Positions 55,599-64,000 of a DNA stretch of 64,000 bases are shown in pieces; the first letter of the stretch is position 1, and each line of letters opens with the position of its first letter. The stretch is from positions 2,666,001-2,730,000 of the forward strand of contig CU207211.1 in the NCBI GenBank assembly GCA_000026125.1, in the 5' to 3' direction. Source of the stretch: Herminiimonas arsenicoxydans (GTDB taxonomy: Bacteria; Pseudomonadota; Gammaproteobacteria; Burkholderiales; Burkholderiaceae_D). Under the pieces are notes generated by a model. That model made no database searches, had not been told where the DNA came from, and saw only the letters and a program-made list of their open reading frames with translations. The position numbers were made by a program, and so were the translations under genes.

Positions 55599-56000
55599 TT
55601 ATTTTGCGACTGCTTCTGCCGCGTACTCGCGCACGGTTTTGAGCAGACTGTCTTTAGTGAATGGCTTGGTGAGGTAGGCATCAGAGCCGACCATTGCGCC
55701 GCGCGCCCGATCAAACAAGCCATCCTTGGACGACAACATGATCACTGGCGTGGAATGAAATTTGGCACTCTTCTTGATCAACGCGCAGGTTTGATAACCA
55801 TCGAGGCGAGGCATCAAGATATCGCAGAAGATAAGCGCTGGCTTGTGGTCGTTCATTTTTGCGAGCGCATCAAAACCGTCATCCGCCAGCACGACCTTGT
55901 AACCTGCCTGCCCAAGAAAGATCTCGGCCGACCGACGAATAGTGCTGCTATCGTCGATCACCATGATTTTCATGTCAGTGCTGTCCAGTGATATTGTCAT
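55599..56000 (-). CDS. pilG: Single-domain response regulator PilG
   Basis: 133-residue CheY-like protein with D16-D17, acceptor D60 in IFCDILMPRLDGY and KPFT near the end. PilG promotes pilus extension in Pseudomonas. Start at 56000 has a GAGA-type SD; Met10 (55973) is an alternative. First gene of pilG-H-I-J-L. Confidence 0.94.
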   Translation of the reverse strand: MTISLDSTDMKIMVIDDSSTIRRSAEIFLGQAGYKVVLADDGFDALAKMNDHKPALIFCDILMPRLDGYQTCALIKKSAKFHSTPVIMLSSKDGLFDRARGAMVGSDAYLTKPFTKDSLLKTVREYAAEAVAK

Positions 56001-56148
56001 GAGTCATCTCGTTAAACTGTGTCCACAATATAAGGTGCATCAGTAACAAAAAGCAAGATTCTTTAAGACAAGCATCCCCGGGCAAATCAACGCCCGTGGT
56101 TTTTCAACAAAAATACCAAAGTCGCAATACCGGACCAAAAGATAGGGA

Positions 56149-56343
56149 CTAGATCGCCACCATCTCGAAATCTTCCTTGCGTGCGCCACATTCCGGGCAA
56201 GTCCAGTTCATCGGCACATCGGCCCAGCGTGTTCCTGCAGCAATACCTTCTTCCGGCAAACCGGTGGCTTCGTTGTAAATCCAGCCGCAAATCAGGCACA
56301 TCCAGGTTTGAAACGGTTCATTCGAATTTTCGTTAATGCTCAC
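56149..56343 (-). CDS. Rubredoxin
   Basis: 64-residue electron carrier. The two iron-binding knuckles CLICG and CPECGARKEDFE are intact, with WIYNEATG and the usual acidic surface between. The GTG start at 56343 is chosen because AAGGG lies 9 bp upstream and the length then fits the family; an in-frame TTG at 56373 would extend it. It lies upstream of pilG on the same strand, as in several Burkholderiales. Its redox partner is unknown. Confidence 0.93.
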   Translation of the reverse strand: MSINENSNEPFQTWMCLICGWIYNEATGLPEEGIAAGTRWADVPMNWTCPECGARKEDFEMVAI

Positions 56344-56396
56344 GGCAGACAGCCCTTCAAGTAAAATGCACAATCAGCTATCTTAATATACCCGCC

Positions 56397-57242
56397 GTGC
56401 AAAACCAAACTTCTCCGCTTATATTGACCTTTGGCCCGACCGATCCGGTGGGCGCCGTCGGCATTCAGGCCGACCTGGCCTCTTTTGCCGCCATGGGTTG
56501 CCACGGCCTGTCGGTCGTCACCGCGCTATTCATCGGCGATACCGCACGAATCGAAGACATGCAGATCATCGATGCTGACTGGGTGTCCGATCAGGCGCGC
56601 GTGGTACTGGAAGACATGCCGGTAGCCGCCTTCAAGGTCGGCGCTGTCGGCAGCGTGGAAAACGTTTCGGCCATTGCAGAAATCGTTTCCGACTATCCGG
56701 ACATCCCGCTGATTTTCGATCCCTTCCTGTCCTCGCTGCCCGATCAGGGCGCGGAAGGCGAAGACATGCTGATGGCGATACGCGAGCTGCTGGTCCCGCA
56801 AACCACCGTTTTGGTTCTCTCCAATGTCGAGCTGGCGCGCATGGCTGAAACCTGGCGCGAACCGTCGGAAGAAGACATGATGGCCGTCGATGCGATGCGT
56901 TTGATCGAAATGGGCTGCGAATATGTATTCGTCACCGGCACGCCATCCGAGCTGACCGATGTCGCCAATACCCTGTTCGATGAAGGCGGCGTCATCCGTC
57001 ACGACAACTGGCAACGCATTTCCGGTTCGTACAGTGGCGCCGGCGCCACGCTGGCGGCAACCATTGCGGCATTGCTGGCAAATGGACTGGATATTCCGGA
57101 AGCTGTATTCGAAGCACAGGAATTCACCGTTGCCTCTATCGCCAATGCGCAGCGTCTCGGTATGGGCAAGCTGGTGCCCGACCGCTATTTCTGGGCGCGT
57201 GAATCTGACGAAGAAATAGATCTCACGCCGCCACTTCAGTAA
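56397..57242 (+). CDS. Phosphomethylpyrimidine kinase (ThiD)-like protein
   Basis: 281-residue ribokinase-fold protein of the ThiD family. The N-terminal [20 protein letters not shown] matches GxDPxGGAGxQAD, with some changes. The anion-hole motif near residue 215, usually GTGCT or GTGDT, reads GAGAT, so the usual catalytic residue is Ala. ThiD makes HMP-PP for thiamine. This copy may have reduced or altered activity. The GTG start is taken from the family; only 53 bp separate it from the divergent rubredoxin gene. Confidence 0.8.
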   Translation: MQNQTSPLILTFGPTDPVGAVGIQADLASFAAMGCHGLSVVTALFIGDTARIEDMQIIDADWVSDQARVVLEDMPVAAFKVGAVGSVENVSAIAEIVSDYPDIPLIFDPFLSSLPDQGAEGEDMLMAIRELLVPQTTVLVLSNVELARMAETWREPSEEDMMAVDAMRLIEMGCEYVFVTGTPSELTDVANTLFDEGGVIRHDNWQRISGSYSGAGATLAATIAALLANGLDIPEAVFEAQEFTVASIANAQRLGMGKLVPDRYFWARESDEEIDLTPPLQ

Positions 57243-57268
57243 AATTTTTTTCATTTCACGGTTCTCGC

Positions 57269-58555
57269 ATGTCATCCAACAACGAAATTCTTTTCGCCCG
57301 CGCCCAAAAAAGTACGCCGGGCGGCGTCAATTCGCCAGTCCGCGCCTTCCGTTCCGTCGGTGGTACGCCGCGCTTCATTACCCGCGCTGAAGGCCCTTAC
57401 TTCTGGGATGCCGACGACAGACGCTACATTGATTACATCGGCTCGTGGGGCCCAGCCATTGTCGGTCATGCGCACCCGGATGTCGTCAAGGCGGTACAAG
57501 ATGCGGCGACGCGCGGCCTGAGCTTCGGCGCGCCGACCGAAGGCGAAATCCGGATGGCGGAATTGATCTGCCAACTGGTGCCATCGATCGAACAGGTGCG
57601 TCTGGTTTCCAGCGGCACCGAAGCGGCGATGAGCGCCCTGCGCCTGGCACGCGGAGCAACCGGTCGCGATACGATCATCAAGTTTGAAGGTTGTTATCAC
57701 GGCCATGCCGATTCGCTGCTGGTAAAAGCCGGCAGCGGCTTGCTGACCTTCGGCAATCCGACTTCAGCCGGCGTGCCGGAAGATTTTGCCAAGCACACGC
57801 TGGTGCTGGACTATAACAATCCGCAGCAACTCGAAGATACATTCAAGGAAATCGGCAACCAGATTGCCTGCGTGATCGTCGAGCCGGTTGCCGGCAACAT
57901 GAATCTGCTGCCTGCCACGCCGGAATTCCTGCAAACCATGCGTCGCGTCTGTACGCAATACGGCGCCGTGCTGATATTCGATGAAGTAATGTCCGGCTTC
58001 CGCGTCGCGCTCGGCGGGGCGCAATCGATGTACGATATCAAGCCCGATCTGACGGTACTGGGAAAAGTCATCGGCGGCGGCTTGCCGGTGGCCGCATTCG
58101 GCGGACGCACAGATTTGATGCAGCATCTGGCGCCACTCGGCGGCGTGTATCAGGCGGGAACATTGTCGGGCAACCCGGTCACCGTCGCAGCCGGCCTGGC
58201 AACGCTGAAGTTGATCCAGGTGCCCGGATTCTATGAGTCGCTGGCGACACAAACCGGCAAACTGGTCGCGGGCTTGAGTGCCGCGGCACGCGCAGCGAAT
58301 ATCGCCTTCAGCGCCAATTCGGTCGGCGGCATGTTCGGCATGTACTTCGCGGCTGAAAAACCGCAGTCGTATACAGAAATGATGAAATGCGATGTCGCGC
58401 ATTTCAACACCTTCTTCCATGCCATGCTGGATGCAGGAGTTTATCTGGCGCCATCGGCGTTTGAAGCCGGCTTCGTGTCCGCACAGCACGACGATGCAAT
58501 TATCGAGGCCAGCATTCAGGCTGCGCGTCAGGCATTTGCACAACTGGGTCAATAA
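57269..58555 (+). CDS. hemL: Glutamate-1-semialdehyde 2,1-aminomutase
   Basis: 428-residue PLP enzyme that makes 5-aminolevulinate for heme. [44 protein letters not shown] and the PLP lysine in [16 protein letters not shown] are all family-typical. It lies 26 bp after the ThiD-like gene, which is a common pairing in betaproteobacteria. Confidence 0.97.
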   Translation: MSSNNEILFARAQKSTPGGVNSPVRAFRSVGGTPRFITRAEGPYFWDADDRRYIDYIGSWGPAIVGHAHPDVVKAVQDAATRGLSFGAPTEGEIRMAELICQLVPSIEQVRLVSSGTEAAMSALRLARGATGRDTIIKFEGCYHGHADSLLVKAGSGLLTFGNPTSAGVPEDFAKHTLVLDYNNPQQLEDTFKEIGNQIACVIVEPVAGNMNLLPATPEFLQTMRRVCTQYGAVLIFDEVMSGFRVALGGAQSMYDIKPDLTVLGKVIGGGLPVAAFGGRTDLMQHLAPLGGVYQAGTLSGNPVTVAAGLATLKLIQVPGFYESLATQTGKLVAGLSAAARAANIAFSANSVGGMFGMYFAAEKPQSYTEMMKCDVAHFNTFFHAMLDAGVYLAPSAFEAGFVSAQHDDAIIEASIQAARQAFAQLGQ

Positions 58556-58562
58556 AAACTAT

Positions 58563-58591
58563 CCACGCGCATTCTGCGATTATGCGCGTGG
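58563..58591. terminator. Hairpin between hemL and corA
   Basis: Arms CCACGCGCAT and ATGCGCGTGG around a 9-nt loop, between two convergent genes. The plus side is followed by an AT-rich run rather than a pure T tract. Confidence 0.7.
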
Positions 58592-58601
58592 ATAATTTAT
58601 T

Positions 58602-59570
58602 TTATGTCTTGAGCCAGCCGCGACGGCGGAAATACCAGAACGGTGCAATGGCAGAAGCCAGCATCAGCACCCCGGCCAGCGGATAGCCGAAGGTCCAATC
58701 CAGCTCCGGCATGACCTTGAAGTTCATCCCGTAAATACTGGCGATCAGAGTCGGCGGCAAAAATGCGACCGATGCGACGGAAAAAATCTTGATGATTTTA
58801 TTCTGGTTGATGTTGATGAAACCGACCGTTGCATCCATCAGGAAGTTGATCTTGTCGAACAGGAAGGCGGTATGCCCATCCAGCGATTCGATATCGCGCA
58901 TGATCTGCCGCGCTTCTTCAAACTGCTCGGCATTCAGCAAGCGCCCACGCATCAGAAAACTGACGGCGCGACGCGTATCCATCATGTTGCGCCGAATACG
59001 GCCGTTCAAATCCTCTTCGTGCGCAATCGCATTCAATGCACTGGCAGCATCCTTGTCGGTCAGCTCTTCCTGCAGCACCGCCCGGCTCACTTCATCCAGG
59101 CTTTCATACACGCCTTCCAGCGCATCTGCCGAGTACTCGGCATCGGTCGCATACAGATCAAGCAGGACATCCTTGTAATCGGCAATCGAGCCGGGGCGCG
59201 AGCGCGCGCGCATGCGTACCAGACGGAAGATAGGCAAATCATCGGAATGCAGCGAGAACAGCATATCCCTGGCCAGAATGAAAGCGACGGTAATGACCCG
59301 CGACGGGCCATCGTCCTCCTCCAGCAGGAAATCGGTACGCAGATGCAAATCGCCGTTTTCCGCTTCGTAATAACGGGCCGATGCTTCGATATCCTTGAAA
59401 TTATCTTCGCCCGGCAAGGTCACGCCATAGATGCTCCTGACCCAGTCGCGTTCTTCGTCACTGGGATCGGTCAGATCTACCCATACCGGCATGGAATTTT
59501 CCAGATCCTCGCGCCTATCGATATTGACCTGGCTCAAACGACCATTTTGCAACACAAATACATTAATCAT
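58602..59570 (-). CDS. corA: CorA magnesium/cobalt transporter
   Basis: 322-residue CorA. A large cytosolic N-terminal domain is followed by two C-terminal helices with the selectivity motif YGMNF and the acidic MPEL loop. The protein ends in RRRGWLK, typical of CorA. ATG 59570 has a GGGAGA SD; Met at 59597 is rejected. It imports Mg2+ as a pentamer. Confidence 0.95.
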   Translation of the reverse strand: MINVFVLQNGRLSQVNIDRREDLENSMPVWVDLTDPSDEERDWVRSIYGVTLPGEDNFKDIEASARYYEAENGDLHLRTDFLLEEDDGPSRVITVAFILARDMLFSLHSDDLPIFRLVRMRARSRPGSIADYKDVLLDLYATDAEYSADALEGVYESLDEVSRAVLQEELTDKDAASALNAIAHEEDLNGRIRRNMMDTRRAVSFLMRGRLLNAEQFEEARQIMRDIESLDGHTAFLFDKINFLMDATVGFININQNKIIKIFSVASVAFLPPTLIASIYGMNFKVMPELDWTFGYPLAGVLMLASAIAPFWYFRRRGWLKT

Positions 59571-59597
59571 TAGCTCTCCCGGTCGCGCCAGAGACAC

Positions 59598-59896
59598 CAG
59601 CCATTACTGATGAAACACACAACTCATCCTGCAGGGCAAACTCTACAGGGTTATAAATTTTGAGGGAACGCGGCCATGCAGCAAACTACACAGGCCAGGA
59701 CGCGACCACCCACCGAATCGGCGAGAGGCGCTAGGGAGCGTAAGCGTTAAGCGCTATCTCGCAGATTGACCGTCAAAAACGGCTGACCACATAAATAAGG
59801 ACTACCCAAGACGGGTCTCCGGAAACGAAAACAGCGCAAGTGTACTGACAAGTCCAACGGCAAGCAAGCCACCCCGGTTGACATATTCATTTGTTA
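59598..59896. other. Intergenic region corA-mtgA with an imperfect stem
   Basis: 299 bp without a supportable gene. The segment 59721-59762 contains GCGAGAGGCGCT and AGCGCTATCTCGC, which pair as a stem with a small internal bulge around an 18-nt loop. On the minus strand it would lie in the leader of corA or the tail of mtgA. No known riboswitch is recognised. Confidence 0.4.
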
Positions 59897-60592
59897 TCAC
59901 GGCAATTCGGCCGAACCCATACGGCGCAGAATCAAATCCGTTCGACGCCCCAGATAAGCGGTGCCGCGATGCGTGTCGTAGAAACGCGGATTGGGCAGCA
60001 TGACTGCCAGCCGCGCCGCCTGTGGCGCACTCAGTTGCGCCGCCGACGTACCGTAATAATGCTGGGCCGCCGCTTCGGCGCCAAACACACCGACGCCCCA
60101 CTCGACAACGTTTAGATAAATTTCAAAAATACGCTCTTTGTCCATCCAGTATTCGAGCATATAAGTAATCACTACTTCCTGTCCTTTGCGGATATAGCTG
60201 CGATCGCCGGACAGAAACAGATTCTTTGCCAGTTGCTGCGTGATGGTCGAACCGCCCGCCACCACCTTGCCTTTCCTTACATTTTTTTCGTAGGCTTTTT
60301 CCAGCGCGTCCCAGTCGATACCTTCATGGCCGGAAAAATTGGAGTCTTCCGAGGCGATGATGGCGCGCTTCAGATTATTGGAAATGCGCTTGTACGGAAC
60401 CCATTTGTGCTTGAGCTGGGCCTGCGGATTTTTGTCCTGCAAGACCGATAATTGCTGCCGCATGAAGCTGGTCGAATCGGGATTGTGATTGACCCACCAG
60501 CCTATCTGCAAAAAGAAATAAAGCTGCATCAGCAAAACCAGTAAAATCGGCACCAGTATCAGCCAGAACAACAGCTTGCGCAGAATTTTCAT
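59897..60592 (-). CDS. mtgA: Monofunctional biosynthetic peptidoglycan transglycosylase
   Basis: 231-residue GT51 enzyme with one N-terminal membrane helix. The catalytic motif [13 protein letters not shown] has the essential Glu, and [16 protein letters not shown] and YLNVVEWG are conserved. It polymerises lipid II without a transpeptidase domain. It follows aroE by 37 bp on the same strand. Confidence 0.96.
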   Translation of the reverse strand: MKILRKLLFWLILVPILLVLLMQLYFFLQIGWWVNHNPDSTSFMRQQLSVLQDKNPQAQLKHKWVPYKRISNNLKRAIIASEDSNFSGHEGIDWDALEKAYEKNVRKGKVVAGGSTITQQLAKNLFLSGDRSYIRKGQEVVITYMLEYWMDKERIFEIYLNVVEWGVGVFGAEAAAQHYYGTSAAQLSAPQAARLAVMLPNPRFYDTHRGTAYLGRRTDLILRRMGSAELP

Positions 60593-60629
60593 TTTATCGA
60601 TTCAAGTGGAGACGTGGATCACGCAAGGT

Positions 60630-61442
60630 CTAGAGCTGCGCACGCAATTCTGCGAATACTGCAGCGGTCTCGGGGCGCACGCCGCGCCACAGATAAAACG
60701 ATTCCGCCGCCTGCTCCACCAGCATGCCGAGCCCGTCGCGCACAGTCGCCCCGTGTTGTGCCGCAAAGCGCATGAAGGCAGTCGGTTGTGCGCCATACAT
60801 CATGTCGTAAGCCAGCGTATGCGCAGTAAAAACACGCGGTGAAATCGGCGGCACTTCCGATGCCAGGCTGGCCGCCGTTGCATTGATCACGATATCGAAG
60901 GAATCATCCAGATCTGCAAATGTACTGACTTTCAGGCGCGGCTGCGCGGCAAACCGGTGCGCCAGATCCAGCGCCTTGCTGTGCGTGCGATTGGCCAACA
61001 CCAGTCGGGCCGGCTGTTCGTGCAGCAAAGGCAGAAGTACGCCGCGCGCCGCGCCGCCGGCTCCCAGCAGGAGCACCGATTTATTGGCGATCTCCACCTT
61101 GGCGTTGCGCACAATATCGCTGACCAGACCGAAACCGTCGGTATTGTCGCCCAGCATGTCAGCGCCATCGAACTTCAAGGTATTGACTGCCCCGGCGGCA
61201 CGCGCACGCTCGGTCAGCGTCGTCGCCAGCGCATATGCTTCCAGCTTGAAGGGCACCGTTACATTCACGCCCTTGCCGCCATTGCGCACGAAATCCTGCA
61301 CTGTCGCCAGAAAGCCGTCCAGCGGCGCCAGCAGAGGTTCGTAGCGCATATCCTGCTGCGTCTGCGCGGCGAATCGCGCATGAATATCCGGCGATTTGCT
61401 GTGTGCTATCGGATTGCCGATCACGGCATAACGGTCAGTCAT
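60630..61442 (-). CDS. aroE: Shikimate dehydrogenase
   Basis: 270-residue NADP-dependent enzyme. NPIAHSKSP binds shikimate, the catalytic Lys is in VNVTVPFKLEAY, the NADP loop is LGAGGAARGV, and ATAASLASEVPP with YDMMYG follow. ATG 61442 is preferred; a GTG at 61451 directly abuts the upstream stop. It lies downstream of the TonB-like gene and upstream of mtgA. Confidence 0.96.
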   Translation of the reverse strand: MTDRYAVIGNPIAHSKSPDIHARFAAQTQQDMRYEPLLAPLDGFLATVQDFVRNGGKGVNVTVPFKLEAYALATTLTERARAAGAVNTLKFDGADMLGDNTDGFGLVSDIVRNAKVEIANKSVLLLGAGGAARGVLLPLLHEQPARLVLANRTHSKALDLAHRFAAQPRLKVSTFADLDDSFDIVINATAASLASEVPPISPRVFTAHTLAYDMMYGAQPTAFMRFAAQHGATVRDGLGMLVEQAAESFYLWRGVRPETAAVFAELRAQL

Positions 61443-61451
61443 GGTGCTCAC

Positions 61452-62366
61452 TCATTGTCCTCGTGTTTCTGTTTGCAGCGCGTCATCGCGCGTGAAGCTG
61501 AAGCGCGTAATGATTTCCCATACATCGTCCTTGCCGCTGGAACGCATATGCTCGGGAAATTTCCCGAAGGGGACGGAACGCCGGACGATATTCAATGCCG
61601 CCTGATCCAGTGCAGGATTGCCCGAAGAACGCTCAACCCGCGGCCCGCCATCCTTCATGTAAATCGTGCCATCCTGAAAAATCGGGATGAAGAGAATCAG
61701 GTCGCCATATAACTTCTTGCCGTCTTTCTGCGGAAAGTTCAGCGTGCCGTATTTTTCTATCCGATCCTGAAAGGCTTTGTAATATGCAGCATAACCAACT
61801 TCGCGTGTGCTCGGCGTGACCTGTGTTTTTTTCGGCCGCTTGTTGTAGTCCTCTACACTGCGTGCAATTTCCGCTTCGCGACGCAGCAAGGCTTTGGCGC
61901 TATCCAGCATATCGGTCGCATTGCGTTGCGGCGGCAGATCTTTCACCGGCTCTACATCCGTCACCTGCGGCGCACGGAACGGGGTTTTCCTGGCCAGTTG
62001 CGATAGCAGCTTCTGCTGATGCCGCTCCAGTTCTTCCACCTTGCGTCTGGCCGCCTTGGCGCTATCGCCATCTTCACTTTTACGAAAATCCGGCAACGGC
62101 GATTTGGCGCGCCCGGCATCCGCATTACCGCCGCCATCGAGATTGGCTTGCGCCAGCGCATCGGCCTTTAGCGGCGCCTTGTCGTGCTTGGCATTGACCA
62201 GTATCACTTCCAGCCCGGGATCGGTCGGCTGGAACTTGAACGCTTCCGGCGCCGTGAAGTGCACAGCCAGCAACGCAGCATGCGCCAGCACGGATACGGC
62301 GACGGCGATCGTAAGAGTCCGATTCTGGAGTAAGGATTTCACGCGTGAAATGGCTGTCGCTAACAA
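61452..62366 (-). CDS. TonB-like energy transducer protein
   Basis: 304-residue protein. An N-terminal helix (TLTIAVAVSVLAHAALLAVHF, with the TonB-like Ser/His positions) precedes a long charged linker with little proline and a TonB C-terminal domain (YAAYYKAFQDRIEKYGTLNFP, ... GNPALDQAALNIVRRSVPF). No ExbB/ExbD gene is nearby. It may couple the proton gradient to outer membrane receptors or have a structural role. The start is uncertain: the TTG at 62366 and a GTG at 62342 both lack a good SD. Confidence 0.8.
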   Translation of the reverse strand: MLATAISRVKSLLQNRTLTIAVAVSVLAHAALLAVHFTAPEAFKFQPTDPGLEVILVNAKHDKAPLKADALAQANLDGGGNADAGRAKSPLPDFRKSEDGDSAKAARRKVEELERHQQKLLSQLARKTPFRAPQVTDVEPVKDLPPQRNATDMLDSAKALLRREAEIARSVEDYNKRPKKTQVTPSTREVGYAAYYKAFQDRIEKYGTLNFPQKDGKKLYGDLILFIPIFQDGTIYMKDGGPRVERSSGNPALDQAALNIVRRSVPFGKFPEHMRSSGKDDVWEIITRFSFTRDDALQTETRGQ

Positions 62367-62422
62367 TAGAAGGGATGAATTCTACGGCAAACGCCAACCG
62401 AATTTAAGCAAGTTGCCATCGC

Positions 62423-64000
62423 TTATTCCGGCGCTGCAGTGGATGCTGGTTTTTCCAGCGATTCTTCCTGCGGTTTTTCCAGTGCCTCAGCTGCGGCCTG
62501 TTCATCCGGCACCGGTTCGGCATCACCTTCCAGCAGATCTTCGCTCATGTCTTCATCAAGCTCGACTTGCGGGGAGTTACCCGCATCGTGCGTAATGTCG
62601 AGCAGACGCGCTTCTATTGTCAAATCGACTTCATCCCAACGCAACAGATCGAGCCGGACTTGCGAGCCGCGTGCGACCTGCGGCATACCGGGCAATTTGA
62701 TGACCAGCGGAATATCGGTCAGGCGCAGGATTTCTTCCTTCAATACGGTCGCTTCGACCTTGATGGTTTCATCTGTGCCTTTTTCCTGGCTCAACCAGCG
62801 CAGGCACCAGTAGCGTTCCATGTCGGCCTGGAACGCAGCATAGGCGCTGTACGCGGCATCAAATGCGGAAACGATTGCGAACAGATCCGCATCGCGTTGC
62901 TTGAACGGCGCCACCAGTTGTGCGGTCACACCGTTATCGACGCACGCGAGAATCTGCCATTGATTGACCAGATCGGTATAGCGACGCAAAGGCGAAGTGC
63001 TCCATGCATACTGATCGACACCCAGTCCCTGATGCGGCGCAGCGTGTGTCTGCATGCGTACCTGCATCTTCGCCGCCCAGCCGTTGCCCGAACCGCCGCC
63101 CTGCGCGCGATAAATACCGGGTACGCCATGGTCGTGCAGCAGTTTGCCCCAACTGCTGTTGGTCAGGATCGCCAGCTCCGCGACGATCTTGTCCAGCGGC
63201 GCGCCACGCTTGCGCCGCTGTATCGAGACCACATCGTTTTCCACGTAGAAGTTGAAATCGACGCGATTAGTCTGTTCCGGCCGCAAACCGAAGCTTTCGC
63301 GTTTGGCCATGCGACCCTGCTCCAGCACCTGCGCCCATTTCCACAGCAGGGAAATATCGTCCTTGTAGGGATAGTCACCGACATCTGCAGCAAGATTCTC
63401 TTCCGTCACATAGGCGTCGAGATCGTTATGGCGCAGATTGGCGGCAATCGGCACGCGTTCGGCGCGCGTTTCGCTCGCGATCACCGACCAGTCGGCCGGG
63501 TCCAGCGTCACATACAGCGACAGCGCGGGACAAACCTTCCCCTCAGCCAGCGTATATGCATCGACCAGTTCATCCGGCAGCATCGTGATCTTGTCGCCCG
63601 GCATATAGACGGTCGACAAACGCTGACGCGCAATCGCATCCAGCGCATCGTCGCGCTTGATGCCCAGCGCAGGAGCGGCGATATGAATGCCGATGCACAC
63701 ATTGCCATCCGGCAGGCGCGTGACCGACATCGCATCGTCGATTTCCGTGGTCGTCACATCGTCGATGGAAAATGCCTGTACATCCGCCAGCGGCAAGTCG
63801 GGTAGCACGGGAATCGCGATTTCCGGAAATGCCAGGCCTTTAGGAAAAGACTCAAACAGGAACTTGGAGAAATGCAGCTCCCTGGCCGAGGCTATGCCGC
63901 CGACAGCCAGCATCAGACGCTGCGGTGCAATCTGCAATTCGCTGCACGCGGCATCCAGCGCCTTGTACTCGATGGAATTCTTGTCCGGTTTGAACAGCAG
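62423..64000 (-). CDS. RNase II/RNB-family exoribonuclease, 5' end outside the window
   Basis: The frame is open to the right edge of the window, so the N-terminal part is missing. The visible part holds the RNB catalytic domain: DDVTTTEIDDAMSVT with the Mg2+ aspartates, then DALDAIARQRLSTVYMPGDK and WSTSPLRRYTDLVNQWQ. After an S1-like region the protein ends in an acidic, Glu/Pro/Ala-rich tail of about 40 residues. It degrades RNA 3' to 5'. Whether it is RNase II or RNase R type cannot be settled without the N terminus; the short tail favours an RNase II-like form. Confidence 0.9.
   Translation of the reverse strand: MLFKPDKNSIEYKALDAACSELQIAPQRLMLAVGGIASARELHFSKFLFESFPKGLAFPEIAIPVLPDLPLADVQAFSIDDVTTTEIDDAMSVTRLPDGNVCIGIHIAAPALGIKRDDALDAIARQRLSTVYMPGDKITMLPDELVDAYTLAEGKVCPALSLYVTLDPADWSVIASETRAERVPIAANLRHNDLDAYVTEENLAADVGDYPYKDDISLLWKWAQVLEQGRMAKRESFGLRPEQTNRVDFNFYVENDVVSIQRRKRGAPLDKIVAELAILTNSSWGKLLHDHGVPGIYRAQGGGSGNGWAAKMQVRMQTHAAPHQGLGVDQYAWSTSPLRRYTDLVNQWQILACVDNGVTAQLVAPFKQRDADLFAIVSAFDAAYSAYAAFQADMERYWCLRWLSQEKGTDETIKVEATVLKEEILRLTDIPLVIKLPGMPQVARGSQVRLDLLRWDEVDLTIEARLLDITHDAGNSPQVELDEDMSEDLLEGDAEPVPDEQAAAEALEKPQEESLEKPASTAAPE

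Noticed and set aside
59802..60101. 99-codon minus-strand frame between corA and mtgA
   Set aside because: It overlaps mtgA in another frame and has no SD or recognisable features.
62567..63805. 412-codon frame opposite the RNase II family gene
   Set aside because: Antisense shadow; the minus strand encodes clear RNB motifs.

Overview
The window looks like chromosomal DNA of a betaproteobacterium of the Oxalobacteraceae type (Herminiimonas/Janthinobacterium-like). This rests on the moderate G+C content, the protein sequences and familiar Burkholderiales linkages (pcm-like/rhodanese/tolC; yqgE-ruvX-pyrR-pyrB-pyrC'; pilGHIJL beside rubredoxin, thiD-like and hemL; aroE/tonB-like/RNase II). The family assignment is inference from memory; no search was run. 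I saw no rRNA, tRNA, CRISPR array, insertion sequence or phage gene. Genes at both edges (trmB and an RNase II family gene) are cut by the window.

Layout. 1-7.5 kb: the end of trmB, then a minus-strand operon for a bo3-type quinol oxidase (cyoA-B-C-D), a SURF1-type assembly factor and a RegB/RegA redox two-component system. An inverted repeat resembling a RegA box lies upstream of cyoA. 7.5-15 kb: an MHS-type transporter, recQ, uppP, a Cys-cluster protein, then pcm-like/rhodanese/tolC. 14.8-21.5 kb: a TetR-regulated tripartite RND efflux pump with an AcrR-like palindromic operator. 21.6-26.2 kb: small exported proteins, a GNAT acetyltransferase, waaA, and a phosphomannomutase/phosphoglucomutase.

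26.4-39 kb is the most accessory-looking part. It holds a catabolic cluster with a class III CoA-transferase, a crotonase-fold protein lacking both catalytic glutamates, a D-threonine-aldolase-fold enzyme, a tripartite tricarboxylate transporter (tctCBA), an FCD/GntR regulator, a serine-glyoxylate-type aminotransferase, an internally deleted MhpD-like hydratase, and a 999-residue FAD/Fe-S 2-hydroxyacid dehydrogenase. Three similar 16-bp sites in the control regions suggest that one regulator links the arms. Glyoxylate/glycine or 3-hydroxyaspartate chemistry would fit several of the enzymes, but the substrate is unknown.

39-46 kb: apaH, then a six-gene minus-strand operon (yqgE, ruvX, pyrR, pyrB, a catalytically degenerate pyrC', plsC-like), then a photolyase. 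46-56 kb: the type IV pilus chemotaxis-like system pilG-H-I-J-L, with a 1969-residue multi-Hpt CheA hybrid. 56-64 kb: rubredoxin, a ThiD-like kinase, hemL, corA, mtgA, aroE, a TonB-like protein and an RNase II family gene.
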